From positions 1,612,001-1,676,000 of the forward strand of contig NC_064650.1 in assembly GCF_001723175.1 (NCBI RefSeq): a stretch of DNA of 64,000 nt. The letters run 5' to 3'. Positions 1 through 12,300 of the stretch are shown here, piece by piece; position 1 is the first letter of the stretch; each line of letters begins with the position of its first letter. A model generated the notes under the pieces. It saw only the letters and a program-made list of their open reading frames with translations. It was not told the origin of the DNA and searched no databases. The stretch comes from Penicillium oxalicum (Eukaryota; Ascomycota; Eurotiomycetes; Eurotiales; Aspergillaceae). The position numbers and the translations under genes were made by a program.

Positions 1-706
1 TGTCGGTCTACCCAAAATTCAGTTTAACAGCGACTTTTACCAGTGAAAAACCTTCGTTGACAAAGGGTAAACGTTCGACCCAGGCGCTACACACATACCG
101 TGGGAGGAAGTACAACCTCAAAAGTGATCCTGTTTATGACGTGAATCATCCGGACTCAGCAACAAGACCACGAGGCGTTTCAGTCTGTCTCGTCTCAATT
201 CTGCCGTCGAATTAAAATGTGGAATGTGACATCAATGGAGCACCTCTTGGAGGGCTGGCATACTTCAGTACAGCACTCGGGTGTGTCTCGAAAGTCGCCA
301 CCGGGTCCCGTTGAACAGTGCTGATTGGTCAGCCACAAAGCAACACCGCCTTGTCAACGAACATCCCCAGATTCGTCTCCTTCAGCTGTCTGCCTCACAG
401 GGCTGATCTTTTCATTGCATCTTCTTATCCCCTTGCGCGTCGGTCATTTACAAAGATCGAGTCGATGTGATCAGTTGTAAATCTATCGCACTCAATCTTA
501 TCCTTACCTCGTTTTCATCCTCCCAGAGCCTCCTTTTTGGGGGCCAGTCAAAGCGTTTGATGCTCCGCCCTGCCAATCCACTCTTTGGTGATCCCCACTT
601 CTCGCATCGTTAGCGCCGACCGCCTCATCAGTGAGCAACATAGTTCCTCGACCGGAAGGGCGTCTCTTCTTCATATCACTCTCTTCTTCGCAATCTACCC
701 TTAGCC
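1..706. other. Upstream region of the LCCL gene, no gene seen
   Basis: No convincing coding region is visible here. The open frames are short and overlap one another. The last 150 bp, rich in C and T, probably hold the promoter and 5' leader of the plus-strand gene that starts at 707. Confidence 0.5.
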
Positions 707-2861
707 ATGATAGGTGAGGGCCGTGAAGAGGCTGCTCGTCTCTATGTGCCCCCTTTACAGGAAGACGAAGAGAATTCCACGGATCCCGACGCTTCCGAAG
801 ATTGCCCGCCCCCAGATGTCGAAGCCGGTAGTTCACTGCCGGTGTGGCTACAGGAATCGTCCAAGTCCTTTCGCTGGGGTTGGGTTCCATTACCTCTCAG
901 AAAGGCAGGTCGCGCAACGGTGAAATGGATCAAAGGCCCCGACCCTCCACATACACTTCTGCTCCGTCCTCTTTTTCCACGCGTTCAAGAGTTACCCGCG
1001 CAATATCTTGACCATTTCTTCCCGAAGCGGAAGCAGAAGCTTGCTCTTCTGATCTTTCTCTACGTGGCATGGTTTGTGCCATGGTCACTCGTGATTTTAC
1101 ATTCGCGATCCTCCGGATACATCGAAGGGTACGGAAAGCTACAAACTCTTTCCTGTGGGACCACGTTCTGGTGAGTAGTAGTTCCGCTTTTCTGCATCAA
1201 ACTCGAACAGAAACTGAGTCTGTCATCACAGGGCATTTGATAATGGTTGTGGTATCAACGGGAATGACTGTCGCCCCTTCTCGGCATCGACTCTAGCGTT
1301 TCGGTGTCCCGCAAACTGCCGCGACTGGAAGTTGTTGGAGCCCCATGTGGTGGGTAACCAGACGTTCAACTACCAACCTTTGGTGGTGGGTGGTCCCGTC
1401 TCGGGCTCTCGCGACTCGGCGATATACCGAGCAGACAGCTTTATCTGTCAAGCTGCGATCCATGCTGGTGTCATTTCGAACAACGGTGGCTGCGGGGTCG
1501 CCCAGCTCGAAGGCGCAGCACCCTCTTTTCCTTCAGTGGAGCAGCATGGCATTCGATCCGAGTCTTTTCCATCCACTTTTCCCAAGTCGTTCAGTTTCCC
1601 TGAATTACCTTCGCATCAGTCGAGTTGCCCTGCGGACCCGCGCTGGTCGCTCCTCGGGTTGACTGCTGCAGCGGTGGGAATTCTGTGGCTTTTCTGCGCA
1701 TCTCCGCCAGTACTTTTCTTCAGCGCTTTCTACATGGTGTTTTGCCATACAGGTTTGGTCGCCGACCCGCCATCATATCCCTATTTGTCGGATCTGGTTT
1801 CAACGCTGCTTTCTCGACTGCTACCTGCATCCTTTGTGATATACGTGCTGTACAAATTCTGCGCCGCTCCTCTTCTGCAACCTCTTCGATCACCCATCTA
1901 CCAGTTCGAAAAACTGCTGCTGTTTCTGCCAACCCTCTTCATAGGGGCGTTGAATAACTACACGTTTGCACGATTGATACCCCTGCAGCGCTTGACCCCC
2001 ATGGATATTCAGCAACAGCCTGGCGCGAAGCTTGCTCTGGCGATCGTCATCCCGACGGTGATTGTCATTATTCTTAGCCAAGCATGGATGATCCGACAGG
2101 GTGGCCTGCTCCCCCGCTATCTCAAGATCTACGGGTTGATGGTGTTGATCATCCTCATTTTGCTTCCGTTGCCGGGGCTGCGGCTGCGCATTCACCATTA
2201 CATCCTCGCTATTCTGCTCATGCCCGGAACTGCGTTCCCCACACGTCCCTCGCTTCTCTACCAAGGGCTGCTTCTTGGTCTATTTATCAATGGCGTGGCC
2301 CGGTGGGGATTTGCCTCTATTATCGAGACCCCAGCAGCCTTGGGAGAATTGGTCCCAGGACGCGCAGGTCAGGGCTGGTGGGGCTCTACCTATCCCAACA
2401 TTACTGCATCTTCGGTTCAAATAGCATTACCTCACCCGGTGGCAGGGACTACGCATCGTGGCAATGGGAACATTACCTTTTCCCTCTGGGAACACGAGCG
2501 TATGGCCCAGCTCTCCGTGGACGGTATTTCTGTTTTGCTGAATGACGTGGAACGTTGGCGTGGTTATCTCGACGAGGACCCCGACGGAGAATTCACCTGG
2601 CACCGACATGGACACGAAGGCCTAGAGCTCAGCTCTAGGTCGGTGTCCATGTCCCAAGGAAAGAATGACGGAGAGTTTGACGTGCAGTCAACTTTGACAC
2701 CGAGATACAACACTGAAGACGACAAACGGGACAGTGTGCCGGACACATTATTCTTCCGTTTTGCTTTCTTGCGTGGTGCCGATGCTGGCGCGTATAGTCC
2801 GGCCGGGGTTTGGGCCAGCGATGGAACTTGGATTCCACCACCTCTCCCAACGGAAGATTAG
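707..2861 (+). CDS. LCCL-domain multi-pass membrane protein
   Basis: The model is two exons, 707-1170 and 1232-2861, giving 697 residues. The 61-bp intron has a GTGAGT donor and a CAG acceptor. It splits a Trp codon and joins the frame into an LCCL domain at roughly residues 135-250, with Cys-rich blocks including FDNGCGINGNDC, RCPANC and NNGGCGV. A hydrophobic segment precedes the LCCL domain (about 108-128). Seven or eight more membrane segments follow between about 290 and 510, so the LCCL domain probably faces a lumen or the cell exterior and the charged C-terminal tail the other side. Fungal proteins with this layout are known only as LCCL-domain proteins. The biochemical role is not established, so no function is assigned. 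The start at 707 is the first ATG of the frame and follows a pyrimidine-rich leader. Confidence 0.85.
2605..2653. repeat. Nested inverted repeat inside the LCCL coding sequence
   Basis: An 11-bp arm (gacatggacac, 2605-2615) is repeated in reverse complement at 2643-2653. Between them is a second inverted repeat, cctagagct/agctctagg, centred on 2630. The two could form one long hairpin. The whole structure is in frame near the C-terminus (residues about 610-625), so it does not disturb the gene. Confidence 0.8.
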
Positions 2862-3356
2862 TAGACCTGACATGATAGATAGATCACCGTAGAGTGAGAT
2901 TGCTCAATACAGTTATTCCTTGTCAAAATTAGCATTTGTATACCCCTATGACAATGACGTATGTCGAGCGTGCTCTCTTCTCAAACTGGCCTCGGGTATC
3001 ACAATAGATAAAAGTGCAAGAGACGCAAACTGTAGGATGCATTCGACTTCTGTTTTCTGAAATTGGAAGTGGTGGTGGGCGTGCGGGACAAAAAGAAGGC
3101 ACCGAAAAGGGTAAGCGCCAGTGCTTGGCTCCGTCTCTCAAGGCCGAGACCCGAGTGCCGAGCCCCGAACGATGTCTTATCCAGGTCTTCGATGGCACGT
3201 GGCTACCACTCGCCTCATCTCCAACAGACAAGTTTATATTCTCCCTCTGCGCAAATGAATACGACTGCAAATCTTCTGAGCTGTGAGGAACTGACGAATA
3301 ATTAGAGGTCTACGAATAGTTGGAGTTCTACGATTCTGAAGCGGTCAACGTTTGTC
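2862..3356. other. Intergenic region between two plus-strand genes
   Basis: This is about 500 bp without a supported gene. It should hold the 3' end of the LCCL transcript and the promoter of the Zn2Cys6 gene at 3357. The short open frames on both strands are not recognisable proteins. Confidence 0.5.
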
Positions 3357-6222
3357 ATGGAGCTGGAGAGTTCAGACCACGAGGAGCGCGATGCGCCAAG
3401 CGCTTTGACCCGACGTGCGGTATGTTCGGCAATCAACTTTCCCTAGCCTGAGCTTTGAAGAGGAGCAAGTAAGACGACAGCATGCGATCGACTGCCTTCA
3501 AGTGGGGAGGAGATTGAAAGCCCCCATGAATCCGCCAGGTTGAGACGCTGACAGTTATGGTCTACTTGAACATCAGTGCGACCAATGCCGTCTTCGAAAG
3601 GTGAGTCAAGCTTTCCTCTATCTTTGCTGAATATTGTAAGTAAATTAACAGCATCATAGATCCGGTGCGACAAGCGCAGTCCATGCTCGAATTGTCGGAG
3701 CTCAAGTATCGTATGCCGATCTACCGGGGAAGGACAGAGAGCTGAACCAAGACGTCGAGTTCTGATCTCGAGTCAATAGTATGTCATCTTCTCGCGACAG
3801 TCTTGTGACCCTTGGCACCGATCGTTCGTTGACATTTGACCTTAGTGAAAAGAAGATTGACCTCATTGAGGAGCGCCTCGCAGGCGTTGAGAAGACACTA
3901 CAACGCCTCGGAAATATCGAGAATTCTCTGAGAGAACTTCTCATCGCGTCTCGGCAACACAATGGACACACCTTTACCACCAGCGCCACTACGACTAGCA
4001 CAACAGTGTCATCAACGGCGCCACCTGCTGGATTTCTTCCCAAGGCCCATTCACCAGAATCTAGATTAGATATTACAGATTCTAAAGGCCCGAGTTATAC
4101 TTCGAATCCTGCCATCGAAGAACATGAATCGGTCCCCCAGTTCGAGGGATATTCCTCCCTCGCAGCACATTCCACCTATGCCAAGGAATTTCTCGAATCA
4201 GCAGTCTCCCACAGCACTCCTGAAGTACTGTCGAGCCCCAAGATTGGTGAGGCTCTTATGTCACTGAAGCAGATCGTCGAAATGCAAGACAAACACCGCG
4301 ATGGCGGAGTGCGGAGAGGTCAACTCGCCAGTCACCTTGGAATGCGTCGGGATATTCGCAAACTAGAAATGCCGCCTCTGCCAGTCGTTCTGAAAGTTCT
4401 CAAAAGGGCCAAGGGTAAGATTTAATCGAATTATAAATTGCTCACACAAGACAGAAACTAAGTGCAGTCACAGAATTCCCGCCATGCTGCTTTGGAAACT
4501 ACCTACCCTTTTTCACGGTCGATTACTTCATCTCCAAATGCCGAGCAATCTACTTCGCGACAGAGGATTATTCAGACGCCACGTTTATTATCTCCAATTT
4601 TGGACTTAATGGTATTTTTGTGGAATTTGGATTTGACGAAAATGACCCTGGTGTCAAAGCCGAATACCAAAGATATGAACAGATGTGCAAGGATAATCTC
4701 GAAGCGGCGTTAGCGAGCTTGAACCTGTTGATGCCGATCACTCTGGAATCAGTCGTGGCTCTTGCTCTTGGAGTAAGTCGTTCTCGATGTAGCCCAGTAC
4801 CATGGAGCCCAGTCGCTAATCCAAGACTAGGCCATTCACGGAATCGAGATCTCGAAGCCATCCGTCGGCTGGACCTTTGCCTCCACTGCGGTCCAAATGT
4901 GTCAAAGCTTGGGCTACAGTCGTCTTTCATCAATGGAAAATGATCCTCTCGAGCTTCAACGCCGCAAACAGGATCTCTTCTGGTCCGCGTATACCATCAC
5001 GAACATGATGGCCCTTCGTGTGGGACGAGCCTCTGTGGTGCAAACTTGCGATATCGACATACCTCCACCATCCGAGTGTTTTGTGAACATGGGAGTGTGG
5101 AGCAATGTCTGTGCTATCTGGGCCCGACAGGCTATCATACAGAATGACATCTATGTTAATCTCTACAGTCCCGCAGCACTGAATCAGCCCGAGAGTCAAC
5201 GCGTGATGCACGCACGGCGGCTCGCCGATGAGATGAAAAGAGAAGTTCTTGAGCCCTTTGAGGTAAGAACTTGCGCAGTCTTAGTCACCCTGGGAAAACC
5301 GGTACACTCTTAGAACATCGATACTGACACTTTTCAAATCAGCAAATCATGATCGGGGAACTCAACATATCCGAAGTGGACTTTATCTATCTCCGCTCTG
5401 ACGGTGTGAGTCGTCTGGCAATTTTGACTCTGATCTATCGTGCAATTCCCGCCGAGCCTGGGACGCCTAGCACGTTTGTTCCAGAGTGCACCGAGACTGC
5501 AAGAGCTGCGTTAGAGCTGCACCAAGCATGTGTGGGAAGTCTGAAGGAGGCTTCCGAGACGCTGCGCACTTCCTATATGCACTGGTCAGTTTGATTTTGG
5601 CTTTGACTTGAGTAAATCTCTTGCACATCGACATTTAAATCCTTTCCCGCTCGAGCTCTCCTCCTTTGACACCCTTGCTGACCTACGCGATCTGACCAGG
5701 GCCATTCTCACATCTCCATTTGTCCCGTTCATCGTGATCTTTTGCCATGTGATCACCACGTCGGATCGAAGGGATCTCGCTCGCCTGGAGGCATTCACAG
5801 CGTCACTACAGCCGCTCTGCCGATCCTCTCAATCGATCGACCGACTCCACAACCTCTGCTCAATGTTCAGTACCGTCGCCCGCCTTTACGTAGAAGCTAA
5901 AGCACGCAAACGTGCCGGTAACGATCACGGCATGGGCGCCGTGGGTCAGGAATTTGACGCGTATCTGTCCGCTCTTGGCTTGGCTCCTGGAAATGTCATG
6001 GCGCAGAATGCCTGGGGCGGCCTGACACCAGATGGTTCGTCCTCGATGACTTTTAGTCTGACGGATTCATCACTCCCAACGCCAGGATTCGGGGGCTCTG
6101 GGATGGACTTGTCGTCCATGGCGGGTATTTCGCAGGCGACGCAGCTTGGGAATTGGTTCTCGAGTAACCAGTACATGATGGGGTTACTGGAGGAGGATTT
6201 ATTTCAATTTAATCCGTCTTGA
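3357..6222 (+). CDS. Zn(II)2Cys6 transcription factor with fungal_trans domain
   Basis: Eight exons are proposed: 3357-3419, 3577-3600, 3660-3778, 3846-4414, 4468-4772, 4831-5262, 5343-5584 and 5700-6222, giving 758 residues. All introns have GT..AG ends and each junction preserves an open, family-like frame. The DNA-binding domain spans residues 22-48 with six cysteines spaced CX2CX6CX5CX2CX6C. It is itself split by two introns. A short coiled segment follows (KKIDLIEERLAGVE). The middle of the protein, from about 270 to 500, resembles the fungal_trans regulatory domain (PF04082), including a block near FVEFGFDEN and the segment QDLFWSAYTITNMMALRVGR. The protein should act in the nucleus as a sequence-specific regulator. 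The target pathway is unknown, and the neighbours (LCCL protein, asparaginase) do not form an obvious cluster with it. Confidence 0.85.
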
Positions 6223-7309
6223 GGCCCGATGGCAGGCCCTATATCAGTCCTGTGTAGTACAGACTACACTGGATATACTGTAAAGAGGTACATGTCCTGG
6301 ACACACAAGCAATCCTTACATGGAAATCAGATACCCTCAGCTCAGTCATGATCCTTTAACAAATCGCATGGTAAGGGGAAAAAAAGCAAATACTCGTCGC
6401 AGCTTCACGTGGTCTTCCAAGTGCTCCCCGGGAAAACACATGTGCGGAAAATTGATTATGCCTGCCGATCCTCCTGCTTTCCATTTGTCTATCTTCGTCA
6501 TACTACTCGAGTCTGGCCCTTTTCAACCCTCTTCTACAAAATTTAACAGCACAACTTCTGGATCTATGTAAAATTTCGACACGCTTCTCTCGCCGAAATC
6601 GCAACCGGTGGATCCCGGGGGAGGGCGCCGCAGTTCCAACAAGGTTGGGCCCAGCCTGGTGAAAGTGGCTCTATCGTCAGTCTCTTTTCTCCAATGAGAT
6701 GTCCGTACGTAATACGGTCGGAGGTGCAGTTGGAGTTCTCGGCCTCGCGACTCAATCATGATTTTCGTCGTGGAGTACATTGCATGAGTACGTGGATACC
6801 TTCAATTACTCTCTGAAACTTTTTTTTTTTTGCTTCCGGCGTGATTTGGTCTGTGGGTCCGATTGCTTCGTAGACCAGATATTTGTGCGACTTTTCCTGA
6901 TGCAGGGAGCCATTGACAGGATCAAAGTGCGGTAGGAAGAACATTCCACAGGAAAAGAGGGAGCGAAGGAAGGAAAAAAAAAAGAAAGGATCTGAGTTGG
7001 AACCCTTGTTGACCCACACGTCATCCCCCACAAAATTCTTCGAGTTCCCGAATATTCTCGGGCGAGGGGCTGATCATTGGGGTTATCGTCGGGTTGCATG
7101 GTGTGCCTGTTGAACTCCGCGTGATACTGCCGCTTAGATTGCCAACGGATTGTATAGTTCATTGCCCTTGAAGACATTCCACGACGCGCCCTGGCTTGAC
7201 TGGACGTGTGAGAGTCTTCTTTGCGCACTTTGGCAGGAGCTGGTCTTGTCGACTCGTTTGTCAAGAGAGATCTTTGTCTTTTCTAGCATCGCAAACGAAC
7301 CCCTACTCG
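6223..7309. other. Intergenic region, no gene seen
   Basis: About 1.1 kb between the Zn2Cys6 gene and the asparaginase gene. It includes A and T homopolymers near 6821-6832 and 6970-6990. Open frames here are short, overlapping and unlike known proteins. The 3' part is the likely asparaginase promoter and leader. Confidence 0.5.
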
Positions 7310-9388
7310 ATGCCCAATATGGAGTCATCCTCGTCGAGTCCGGTGGTGTCGAGCCCCCCGGAGCTGGCGATCCAGGAGTCGCGCGTGTTGATCATCATGA
7401 CGGGAGGCACAATTTGCATGCAGCCCTCACCTCATGGTTTCATTCCTGCGCGCGGGTTTCAAGAAAACTGCATGGCCAGAGTGCCCTGCTTCAATGACGG
7501 GTCTGCGCCAGACGAGATGGATGTGGTCACGAATGAAGGACGGGACATCACGGCGCACCCGAGTCTTCGCACTCCAGTCACGACATATGGCCGCCAGGTA
7601 CGCTACACCGTCTACGAGTTTGAAGAACTCCTGGATAGCAGCTCGATCAATGCGAAAGGATGGACGGAGATCGCACAGACCATTTTTCAGAATTACACCT
7701 TCTTCGACGGGTTCGTCGTGCTCCATGGCACGGACAGTCTGGCGTACAGCTGCTCCGCGCTCAGCTTCATGTTGCAAAATCTGGGCAAGCCCGTCGTGTT
7801 GACGGGATCGCAGGCGCCGATGCTGCAACTCCAGAACGATGCCACAGATAATCTGCTCGGGTCTCTGGTGGTGGCGGGCCATTTCATGATTCCCGAGGTC
7901 TGTCTGTATTTTAACAACAAGCTCTTTCGTGGAAATCGGACGACTAAAGTGGCTGCGAGTGATTTCAACGCCTTTGACTCGCCCAATTGCCCCCCGCTGG
8001 CGGTCACGACATCGATGCGCACCAATGTGAAGTGGGACATGGTGCATCGGCCCACGACCCTGGAGCATTTTCGCATTCAGACGAACCTCGATACTGCCCA
8101 TGTCGCGTGCCTGCGCATCTTCCCCGGCATGAAGCCGGAAATGGTCGACGCCGTGCTCAAGCTGGAAGGACTCCGGGGCCTGGTCCTCGAAACTTTCGGC
8201 GCTGGCAATGCTCCTTCGGGACCAGATAACGCCATGATTAACGTTTTGGCGGCTGCCATTCGACGAGGGATTGTGATTGTCAACGTGACTCAATGTAAGC
8301 TATATCTGGACCCCCCCCCCCCCCCTGGACCTATACAAGAGAGAGGGGGAGAGAGAGAGAGGAATAGTGGGGTGAACAGATCCAAAAGAGATGAAATGAC
8401 TGACCGTTGCGTGAACTCTACTTTTCTTTTTGGATGTTCTTCCCACAGGCCTTACAGGAAGTGTTAGTCCCGTGTATGCCACCGGCATGAGTCTTTCCCG
8501 CGCTGGCGTGGTTGCAGGTCTCGACATGACCACCGAGGCAGCTCTGACCAAATTGGCCTATCTCCTTGCCTTGCCGGATTCGACACCCGAAACGGTTGCC
8601 AAGAAGATGTCTGTTTCTCTCCGAGGGGAGTTGACCGAGTCCTCCTTGCCTGTCTTCCGTCACCCCGATGGTGCGCTGCCCGAGCGCGTGCAGACGCTGA
8701 CGGCGATGGGATACGCCATTGCCCACGGGGATCTGGAACGGGTACAGGCCATTCTCAAGACGGAACATCACTGGTTACTCAACGATGCGGATTATTCGGG
8801 GAACACGCCTATCGTACGTGGAAACTTTGCTTTCTTTTTCTTTTGATTTTTTTTGGAACCTGCCTGGCATCTATCTGGTGTCTTTATCTCCTTCCTTTTC
8901 CCTACCCTGTTGTTTTTTTTTTCTTGATTTGTTGTTTGGCTCTTTTGGCTTCTTCCTTATCGGTCGATCTTTGATCTTGGCCGCCCGTCGCACCATCTCC
9001 TGCGCTAGCTTACCGCCGTTGTCCCCTTTGTCTCTTTTTGGGGGGGTGGGGGGGGTGACATGCTGAATGTCGGCTGACCGGTGACTGACTCTGCGTCTCT
9101 TATCTAGCATCTGGCGGCGACTTCCCCAGCCATTTCGATACTCCACTTTCTGCTGTCGCACGGGGGCTCTGTCCACCTGCGCAATCGCAATGGTCGTACC
9201 CCGCTGTTCCTGGCGGCGAATGCGGGCCTCTCGGAGCATGTGCAATTATTGCGGAGGTCTGGTGCGCATCTGCACTCTGACGAACGAACCCGGCGGCTGA
9301 GCTGCTGGCCCGCCGGCGTCCTGGAGTCTGGGGTTTGGCGGGCATCGACCCACCGGAGAGCAACACCCACACGCACCCGTCAGCATGA
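7310..9388 (+). CDS. L-asparaginase, cytoplasmic type with C-terminal ankyrin repeats (frameshifted in this sequence)
   Basis: This enzyme should hydrolyse L-asparagine to aspartate and ammonia in the cytosol, since no signal peptide is seen. Three exons are proposed: 7310-8294, 8449-8813 and 9108 onward. Two family signatures are visible: MTGGTI at residues 30-35, with the nucleophilic Thr region, and HGTDS at 139-143, with the Thr-Asp pair. Ankyrin-like repeats occupy the C-terminal part, from about residue 405 on. Intron 1 (154 bp) contains 15 C in a row (8311-8325) and a GA tract. Intron 2 is unusually long (294 bp). Near 9289-9291 the reading frame breaks. One extra base in the CCC run would restore a family-like C-terminus ending at the TGA at 9386-9388 (543 residues). 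Without it the frame runs on to 9611 through non-family sequence. The lesion is probably a sequencing error, though a real mutation is possible. An alternative start lies at 7319. Confidence 0.85.
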
Positions 9389-12300
9389 CGAGACTGACCG
9401 GAATAAACCCGCTCCGGCGGCCGGTGGACGGTGTGTGATCTCTTCTTTTTTTTTCGTCCCTCTCTTGGCCCTCCCGCCAGTCGCCAATGACAAAGCCCAA
9501 AATAAAAAAGACATTTCACGGGTCTTATCAGCGGGAGCAACGATCAGATCTGATTGCACTTTCACATTGCCGAGGCGAGAGCATCAGACAGAGGGGCAGG
9601 ACCGAGGATGACACGAGACCACCCAAAAGAAAAAAATAATCATGATTTAATTTCTTCTATTCTCCTCTCCAGGGGAGTTTTCAGTTTCAGAGGGGGCACC
9701 AGAAGATGGAGCAGCGACGACTCAAATTCATGAGATGCAACGCCACCAACTCTTCGATCTTGATATCGGGGATCTAGGACCCGACTCCGCGTCTGCCATA
9801 CAGTACACACTTGGAGTCTATTGTGCCATCGTATCACTAACATTGTCCAGTCACTGTGCAATGTCCGGTAGAGTCGAGCAGGCCACTCCTGCAAATATAA
9901 TCCTTCAAAGTCGGTTGTCTCGCTACTCAGTACTCCGTCCTAGTACTCAGTAGTGAGTGCGGACTGTCCGCCCGGCACACCTGAGATCCTGGGAAGGAGC
10001 CAGGACAGCGCCGACAGGACACTTAGAGGAAAGCCATTACGCATGCGCCCAGTGTGATGTTACGTGTGGGATTCTCTTCCTGTCGGTCCGCGGAGATCGG
10101 GTGCTGCCGCGCAAGGAGGGGCAAAGGGCGGGGGAGGGAAACAGAAGAGGATCGTGAGTGGGCGCTTCGTAGGAAGAAAAAAAAAAGTGGAGAGAGTCTC
10201 GCCAGGGTCCAAATGCCTTCGGTCCAGCGGGGATCTCAACAGATCCTGTCATACAGCATCGGACTACTGGACTCGCCCGTCGACAGTCAAGTCAACAGGA
10301 CGATGAATCGTCTCTACAGTCAATTCGTACAGGACTTTTCGACATGGTTTCCTACTGGAGTGCTGCAAAGTGTAATCCCTCCCGATACCGTGGCTTTCGC
10401 CCCCATTGATCCTGCGCAGAGAGCCAGAGAGGTGGGAGGGTGGTATTGCCAATATCACGCAATCCCAGTGATATCTGGATCTCCACGCTGGCAGACGCCA
10501 CACACACGCACTCACTCACACGCAAGATTGAGTATACGAATGTACCTCACTATATCGACCTGCATTTCCCGGCGACCTCCTTCAAGGTCGGATCTCTCCG
10601 TCTCGATCTAAGAACAGAATACCGAAATCCAAGGGGTTTGTTTTTTTTTGGTTTTCATTTTTTTAGAAAAAAAAAAAAAAACTAAAAACTAAAAAGAGGG
10701 AAGAGGGAAGAGATAGGGAAAGACAGTAGTAGTCACTAGTCACACTACTCCCCAAATCCAAATGAGCTCGAGTCTCTCAAAATCCCACTTTGTGTTCAGA
10801 CATGGTTCCATCGATAGACTTTGCGGGGAGGGGTTTTTTGCCCATTTTTTTCATTTCTCTCTTCACCTTTTCTTTTCCTTTTCTTATTCTCTTTTTTTGA
10901 AAATCAGCAATTTTGTTCATCTTGCGCTCTTTTCCCGCAAGTCTTCTCCCCCTCCCCCAAACCGGCGTCTTAACCAAGGTCCATCTATCCACTTCTGCCT
11001 CTGCCTCTTTCTCCCCACAATGAGCAAATTGACCCCCCGCCCCAATTCAGGTACCTTCGGCGCCGCATTCCGGACCGATTGACCTTGTGATTAGTTGTCA
11101 CCATGACTAAACCTGGAACAACTCGCAGAGATAGCCACCTCCCCCCAAAAAACCCCCCCTTTCTGTTTTTTCTTTCTGGTTTCCTTCCGCTTTTTGTGTA
11201 GCATGCGGTCTTTTTTTTTTATCAAAGATGTATGGCTTTGCTGTGGATTAGCAAACGTAGGAAGACTCTCTCCATATATACTGCGGGCTTAGTGTGTGTA
11301 ACCACTAACCAGTGGTTAACCTCTACTCAGGTACGAAGTAGATAGTATAGATTGAATGCAATCAGGTACTAAGGTTGTAGAGACATGTGATGGATAAATG
11401 GGTAGCACTACCTAGCACGTACTGTGATGCGTGCGCAGGCACTTCTCTCGGCAAATATCGTGGGATAGGTGGAATTTGCAGAATGTAACTAGTAAGTTGA
11501 GTATCGAAGCAACGCGAAGTCTTCTTCGTGTATACATTGCCCAACCTTACTGTATGGAAGACTGGATAGAATTTCGATGTGAATGAAAATGAAAGCAAGA
11601 TTGCGAATCAAAATTTCAATTTGTAGGATGATGTGTTTGGTACCTGCGCCATTCATATCAATCAACACAATCATTGACATTCAATTTTCTTTTTTTTTTT
11701 TAAAAAAAAAAAAGAAAAAAGATAAAAATAAATAAATAACTTTGAACTATCGCCAACCAATCTAATCTTAAATTCCATGTATATGTCCCTACGAACTTTG
11801 CAGTTAAATCCGCCCCTGGCCTGGCAGCACCAGATGATTGTAGATGTAAATTGAGGACTGGAACCCAAGGACAAATAAATCAGTCCGGATTTGACCTCTT
11901 CCCGCTCCAAAATCATCCATTTCAGGCAGGTCACTCCAGTACTAGTATGGCAGGTCCAAAGGTGGTAAAGTCTAGTTTGCTGGGCTGGACTCCAGCCTGT
12001 GGTCTGATCTCACCGCTCAGGTTCAGCCCTAGCTGTCTCCGTTGAATATTAACATTCTCCAGTTGCACTAGAAATGTAATAGATTGATGATAGGGGTGTC
12101 CAGGTACACATCTATGTAGATATCTAGATAGACAGTTGGGAGACTACAGCCCGTGGGTGAAATTAAAAAAAAATGTACCGAGCTGAACAAATGGAAAAGC
12201 TCACTTTTCTTTTCTTTCTTTCCACAACCAACGATTTTATCCAATGTCCAGCTGATGGGGCGGGATTTTTCGTTGAAAGACAGGAAAGCCTAGAGAGATG

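Noticed and set aside
10054..10611. 185-codon open frame in the gene-poor region
   Set aside because: It is low in complexity, overlaps open frames in other phases, has no family resemblance and lies in homopolymer-rich DNA.
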